Origin: Geodermatophilus sabuli
GTDB taxonomy: Bacteria > Actinomycetota > Actinomycetes > Mycobacteriales > Geodermatophilaceae
Reading direction: 5' to 3'
NCBI RefSeq assembly: GCF_010686765.1
Contig: NZ_JAAGWF010000022.1
Coordinates: forward strand, 1 to 64,000
Length of the DNA: 64,000 nucleotides
Part shown: in pieces, positions 60,914 through 64,000 of the stretch
How the letters are laid out: each line of letters opens with the position of its first letter
How positions within the stretch are numbered: the first letter of the stretch is position 1
The notes under the pieces: generated by a model
Told to the model about the DNA's origin: nothing
Seen by the model: the letters and a program-made list of their open reading frames with translations, nothing else
Databases searched by the model: none
Made by a program: the position numbers and the translations under genes

Positions 60914-61864
60914 TCACCAAGTCAATTCCCTGACCCGCACTGTCTTGTGGGCAGCGCTGACACGCATGTCGAACTCCCGCCCGGCGGGTAGGTCACGGCG
61001 CCACCCCGAATCGAGGATTAGGGCAATTGCCCTTTCCCGTTCCTCGTCCGTTAGTTCGTAGCCGGCGCCCATCTTCCCCTTCCAGTGCAGGGCCTCCCGC
61101 GCCCGCCGCTCCGCCGCCGAGTCCCCTGGCGGCCTCCCTGCGGGCAGCTTCTCCTTAGCCAGTCGACTAGTTCCATTGATAGTAGTTTGTTGCCTAAGAT
61201 TATCGTTCCGTAACACCTTCTCTTCCTCAGTTAAGCCAGAGGGTCGGGAGGGCGCGTCAGCGTCCGACCCAACATCATTAATCAATTCAGTGAATGACTC
61301 TGGGTGCTTGTTTCCCTGGAACGGCTCCGACGCCGTGGCGTCGGGACGTTTTCCTTCAAGGACTCCTTCACCGGTTGCCTTCTCGGTTCCCTTAACGGTC
61401 ACCTTTGGTGTTGGTTCTGCAGAGGGGGCGGCGGTTGGTTCTACCGACCCCGGGGAGTTGGTTTCACCGTCACAGGGGGCTGGTTCTAACGGCACCCCGG
61501 GGGTTGCCAATTCCGACCCCCTCAACTCATCGGCGGTCAACCAGCCGTCGTGGTCCTCGTCGTCCTGGCCGGTCTCTACCTTGGGCGGAACGTAGGTTGC
61601 CAAGACGTCGGCATTCACCTTGTAATGCCACGGCGAATCAGTGATCTTCTTGACCAGCAGAAGATTCTTATCCAATAGACTGCTTTTGGTCTTTCGATAA
61701 AGATCTACGCCCATATTCATCTCCTTCATTCCGTTTTCGTTTGACCTCTTGTAGACGCCGCGCGACTCCATCGTCATCAACATGAACTTTTCGTTGCGAT
61801 TCAATCCGACCGCATCTCGGACATTCCACATAACCTGCACGCGCATGGTCGCCTTGCTGCTCAT
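60914..61864 (-). CDS. replication initiator/replisome-organiser-like protein
   Basis: 316 aa. An N-terminal winged-helix of about 90 residues (VGLNRNEKFMLMTMESRG...YRKTKSSLLDKNLLLV) resembles the DNA-binding domain of phage replisome organisers and RepA_N-like initiators. A long low-complexity Pro/Ser/Glu linker (about 95-215) and a C-terminal domain follow. TAGGAG lies 6 nt before the ATG and a strong promoter and structured leader lie upstream. First gene of a three-gene minus-strand operon. Confidence 0.6.
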   Translation of the reverse strand: MSSKATMRVQVMWNVRDAVGLNRNEKFMLMTMESRGVYKRSNENGMKEMNMGVDLYRKTKSSLLDKNLLLVKKITDSPWHYKVNADVLATYVPPKVETGQDDEDHDGWLTADELRGSELATPGVPLEPAPCDGETNSPGSVEPTAAPSAEPTPKVTVKGTEKATGEGVLEGKRPDATASEPFQGNKHPESFTELINDVGSDADAPSRPSGLTEEEKVLRNDNLRQQTTINGTSRLAKEKLPAGRPPGDSAAERRAREALHWKGKMGAGYELTDEERERAIALILDSGWRRDLPAGREFDMRVSAAHKTVRVRELTW

Positions 61865-61871
61865 TTCATTC

Positions 61872-61945
61872 TCCTAGGGTAGTAACGACAAAGAGCCGAC
61901 GGGGACCATCCCATCGGCTCTCTGCGTCTTTGCCTACTACCCCTA
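61872..61945 (-). promoter_or_regulatory. structured 5' leader with nested hairpins
   Basis: The inner hairpin AGAGCCGA/TCGGCTCT (61914-61921 with 61892-61899) contains a GGG/CCC extension. An outer pair CTAGGGGTAGT and ACTACCCTAG (about 61935-61945 with 61875-61884) encloses it and runs into the TAGGAG ribosome site of the replication-like gene. Folding could hide the ribosome site or end transcription early. Confidence 0.6.
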
Positions 61946-62004
61946 GTAGAATCTAAGTGCGAGTGTCCTCCTGCATGGTCTCAGTGGTGCTCTAGCTCGT
62001 ATTC

Positions 62005-62033
62005 ATTGTACAACATTGCGGCTCTTATTACAA
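62005..62033 (-). promoter_or_regulatory. strong sigma70-type promoter of the replication-like operon
   Basis: Minus strand TTGTAA (62028-62033), exactly 17-bp spacer, TACAAT (62005-62010). Expected start near 61998, giving a leader of about 134 nt. It is the closest match to consensus in the window. Confidence 0.75.
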
Positions 62034-62434
62034 GGATCTCTGAGGCGTTCCGGCATTGCCTTGGCTAATACGGTACGGGTGGCAAGGGGGGATGGCAATA
62101 CCAGGAAATCAATCGACCTAGGAACTTGCCGTCTGGGATTTGTTAGGGGCTCACAGGAGCGCTGAGCCGGTCCAGCCAGCGCCCGGGGGGATCAGCCTGG
62201 GAGACGCGACGTCGACTATGCGGGCCGCCGGTACGAACCTCAGCTTAATCGGAGCCGCCGGTCCTGTGTCGCCAATACGGTCCCCTGTCGCTCACCGTGC
62301 CCTCTTGGGTTTTCTGCCCGGGGCCGCGTTGTGCTGTTGCTCTGGACGTCGCTGGTGTCAGCGTCGCCGAGCAGAGTTCACCTCTCCCGGGTGACCTGCA
62401 GCGTGTCCCTACGGAACGGCGCCGTCCGCCTCGC
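62034..62434. other. 401-bp intergenic region between divergent element operons
   Basis: No gene I can support: short open frames here lack ribosome sites and consistent codon bias. It separates the minus-strand replication-like operon from the plus-strand DUF2510/TIR genes and could hold an origin or partition site. Confidence 0.4.
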
Positions 62435-62440
62435 TACTCT
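62435..62440 (+). promoter_or_regulatory. -10 of the DUF2510 gene promoter
   Basis: TACTCT within CTACTCTCCGGGC (62434-62446). The same 13-mer precedes the TIR gene start at 62875-62887. Expected start near 62447, about 28 nt before the GTG. Confidence 0.5.
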
Positions 62441-62474
62441 CCGGGCTCAGACGTGAGCGAGGCGGAGGCGGGAC

Positions 62475-62867
62475 GTGGGCAAGTCAGTACGGGTCGAGCA
62501 GGGCTGCAGGGACTGTAAGAAGTGCACTAACTCGGGTGCGGCCAACCTGGGGAGGAACACCGGCCGGGCCTCCATGGGGCTGATGACCTTCGGCATGTCC
62601 GAGGTCGGCATGCGGGCGTTCGCCAAGAAGTGCCGCATCTGCGATCACCAGCTCAGCCTGCATGAGGGGGCTGCAGCAAAGACGCCGCAGCCGGCCGTCT
62701 CGTTCATGGATCGCCTAGCAGCAGCTGCGCCGGCTCTTGCTGCGCCTGCGCCTGCGCCGAGCGGCCCACCGCCCGGGTTCTACACGGATCCTCAGGGTCT
62801 TGCGCCCATGCGGTGGTGGGACGGTTACGCCTGGACCGAGCACACCACTTCGGCTCCGCCGCAGTAG
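62475..62867 (+). CDS. zinc-ribbon plus DUF2510 protein
   Basis: 130 aa. The N-terminal Cys cluster C-x2-C-x2-C (CRDCKKC near 11-17) and KKCRICDHQLSLH near 52-64 probably bind zinc. A Pro/Ala linker follows, then a C-terminal DUF2510 motif (GFYTDPQG...RWWDGYAWTEHT), a short module common in actinobacterial surface and mobile-element proteins. GGAGG is 6 nt before the GTG. It precedes the TIR gene by 20 bp and could be its partner. Confidence 0.8.
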   Translation: MGKSVRVEQGCRDCKKCTNSGAANLGRNTGRASMGLMTFGMSEVGMRAFAKKCRICDHQLSLHEGAAAKTPQPAVSFMDRLAAAAPALAAPAPAPSGPPPGFYTDPQGLAPMRWWDGYAWTEHTTSAPPQ

Positions 62868-62875
62868 CCGCGTCC

Positions 62876-62881
62876 TACTCT
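62876..62881 (+). promoter_or_regulatory. -10 of leaderless TIR gene promoter
   Basis: TACTCT, 6 nt, then GTG at 62888. This decides the TIR start and excludes an in-frame upstream codon at 62813 inside the previous gene. Confidence 0.6.
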
Positions 62882-62887
62882 CCGGGC

Positions 62888-63709
62888 GTGAAGGTCTTCA
62901 TCAGCTGGTCGGGGGACGAGAGCCGGCAGATCGCGGAGGCTCTCCGTGACTGGCTGCCCATGATGTTCGAGTCGATCGAGCCCTACATGTCCGCGCGAGA
63001 CAACGACGCGGGTGTCCGATGGGCGAACGTGATAGCGACCGAATTGGACGAGGGCTCGTTCGGCATCCTGTGCATGACGCCGGACAACCTCACCGCCCCG
63101 TGGGTGATGTTCGAGGCTGGCGCTCTGGGAAAGGCCGTGGATACGTCGCGAGTGGTGCCGCTGTTGTGGCGACTAAATCCGGCCGACGTCAAGGCGCCAT
63201 TGACGCAGTTTCACATGAAGCTGGTCGACCGCGATGGCGTCTTTGACCTTATGAAATCGATCAACGCGAGTCTGGACCGCCCCCGACCAGACGTAACCCT
63301 AGAGGGGACGTTCAACGCCCTGTGGCCACGTCTCGAAGGAGATCTTGGGAACGTCAAGCCCAAGTCGGCGGAATCGCAGGCAGTCCTTCAGCGGACGGAG
63401 CGAGATCTTCTCGAAGAGATTCTGGACCTAGTTCGGGCTGGACAGCAGTCCAACTCTTCCTCATGGACGTTGGCAAATCGGATGAGACACGATCGAGATA
63501 GTGCGCGTAACGCGCTGCTTTCCGAGATCCAACAGAACCTTCCGAACGGGATAGACGTACATTCCCTAGCGCGCTCGGGAATGAGTGCGCAGACTATCTT
63601 CATTGCAGCAGACGAAGAGTCCGCAAAAGAGGCTAGCGCCATTGTGGGCAGGTATCAGAAACAGGCCAAAGAACTCGACATGTTACTGGAAGTCTCGAAA
63701 TACGACTAG
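62888..63709 (+). CDS. TIR-domain protein, candidate anti-phage effector
   Basis: 273 aa. The N-terminal TIR domain (1-about 150) has box-1-like VKVFISWSGDES, ALRDWLPMMF, the PYMSARDNDAG loop and PWVMFEAGAL, whose E76 lies where NADase TIR enzymes have the catalytic Glu. The C-terminal 110 residues have a helical, partly coiled segment and an alpha/beta end (SAQTIFIAADEESAK) that I do not recognise. It could sense a trigger. Bacterial TIR effectors degrade NAD+ on infection. Codon use is AT-richer than the host. Confidence 0.8.
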   Translation: MKVFISWSGDESRQIAEALRDWLPMMFESIEPYMSARDNDAGVRWANVIATELDEGSFGILCMTPDNLTAPWVMFEAGALGKAVDTSRVVPLLWRLNPADVKAPLTQFHMKLVDRDGVFDLMKSINASLDRPRPDVTLEGTFNALWPRLEGDLGNVKPKSAESQAVLQRTERDLLEEILDLVRAGQQSNSSSWTLANRMRHDRDSARNALLSEIQQNLPNGIDVHSLARSGMSAQTIFIAADEESAKEASAIVGRYQKQAKELDMLLEVSKYD

Positions 63710-63718
63710 TGTCTGCGC

Positions 63719-63853
63719 TCATACGGGCGGTGGCGCGCCTTCGTCCCTGGAAGAGGGCGGACGAGGGCGGTTCCAGTAGGCCGTAAGCAGGGCGGCAGCT
63801 GCGACGAGTAGGTCAGGCAGCCGGTTGCCGAGCAAGGCAACGAAATCACGCAT
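63719..63853 (-). CDS. possible 44-residue membrane peptide
   Basis: Begins MRDFVALLGNRLPDLLVAAA, one hydrophobic helix, then an Arg/Pro-rich tail ending GAPPPV. It converges on the TIR gene with 9 bp between stops. A TATAGT -10 on the minus strand (63910-63915) lies about 57 nt before the ATG. No strong ribosome site, so the call is tentative. Single-helix basic peptides near defence genes can be toxins or phage-type holin-like proteins. Confidence 0.35.
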   Translation of the reverse strand: MRDFVALLGNRLPDLLVAAAALLTAYWNRPRPPSSRDEGAPPPV

Positions 63854-64000
63854 AGAAGTTCTACGGAGTTGCGACTCCACACTTATGACGCGTAACTGGA
63901 TCGTTATCCACTATAGCAAGTTGAGACGGTCTGCCGTCACTGAGCGTAGGGACTTCTCCCCGGGGGCTGACTCGGTGACCTGAGTGAGATTCAGACGCGG
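63854..64000. other. AT-richer element DNA at window end
   Basis: No gene seen. It contains the TATAGT promoter-like sequence and no sequence resembling the tad F-domain gene, so the element continues beyond 64000. Confidence 0.4.

Larger units (their letters stand above)
57240..64000. mobile_element. integrative element, left part, right end outside window
   Basis: Starts where the tad F-domain gene is cut and immediately presents a serine integrase reading inward. Its genes use many more A/T-ending codons than the host genes and the intergenic DNA is much more AT-rich. Cargo in order: integrase, small resolvase, HEPN-like gene, small Cys gene, replication-initiator-like gene, DUF2510 protein, TIR protein, tiny membrane ORF. 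No right attachment site or tadC 5' part appears before 64000. Whether it is an ICE, prophage or plasmid-like element is open. Confidence 0.8.

Noticed and set aside
62140-62474. Plus-strand ORFs between the element operons
   Set aside because: Short, without ribosome sites, and overlapping the DUF2510 promoter. Coding bias is absent.
62813-62888. Longer TIR protein starting inside the DUF2510 gene
   Set aside because: The extra 25 residues are the out-of-frame DUF2510 end. The leaderless -10 at 62876 and the TIR fold beginning VKVFISWS fix the start at 62888.

Overview
The window is high-GC actinobacterial chromosome. Strong G/C at third codon positions, frequent GTG starts, 4-base GTGA/ATGA gene overlaps, many leaderless promoters, a Streptomyces-type cslA-glxA-cslZ set and an actinobacterial tad order all point to Geodermatophilaceae (Blastococcus, Geodermatophilus or Modestobacter). 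The family assignment is inference from gene content and style, not from a marker-gene tree.

Positions 1-11.7k are mostly housekeeping and regulation: typA, a YceI protein divergent from a MarR regulator over two direct repeats, a two-component system followed by a FtsX-type ABC exporter, and the helicase hrpB. Positions 11.8-24.5k form a catabolic block. It holds a three-subunit molybdenum hydroxylase, an enoyl-CoA hydratase with two acyl-CoA dehydrogenases opposite a TetR regulator, a methyltransferase, two acyl-CoA synthetases and a patatin lipase. Nearly every junction is translationally coupled. Positions 24.5-30.2k hold a potassium channel, a class III adenylate cyclase, an MFS exporter, TetR and an acetyltransferase. 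ssrA (tmRNA) lies at 30.3-30.7k beside a LuxR remnant. Positions 30.8-42.0k carry corA, a DASS anion transporter, small-enzyme operons, and smpB, ftsX, ftsE and prfB.

Positions 42.2-57.2k look like a surface and biofilm region. Two intact GGDEF-EAL proteins lie upstream of a glucan operon: cslA (cellulose-synthase-like GT2), glxA (radical copper oxidase) and cslZ (GH6 glucanase). A tandem palindrome array, several small family-specific genes, a lone receiver domain, a SipW/TasA-like secreted protein and the 3' end of a tad pilus locus (flp, tadE, tadE/F) follow.

At about 57.24k the last codons of a TadB/TadC-type gene are cut by an integrative element that runs past the window end. Its GC is visibly lower. 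It encodes a large serine integrase, a second small serine resolvase, and an operon with a replication-initiator-like protein, a Cys-containing small protein and a HEPN-like protein, expressed from a strong promoter with a structured leader. Beyond these lie a zinc-ribbon/DUF2510 protein and a TIR-domain protein with its own leaderless promoter. The HEPN and TIR genes suggest anti-phage cargo and are the best candidates for an undescribed system here.
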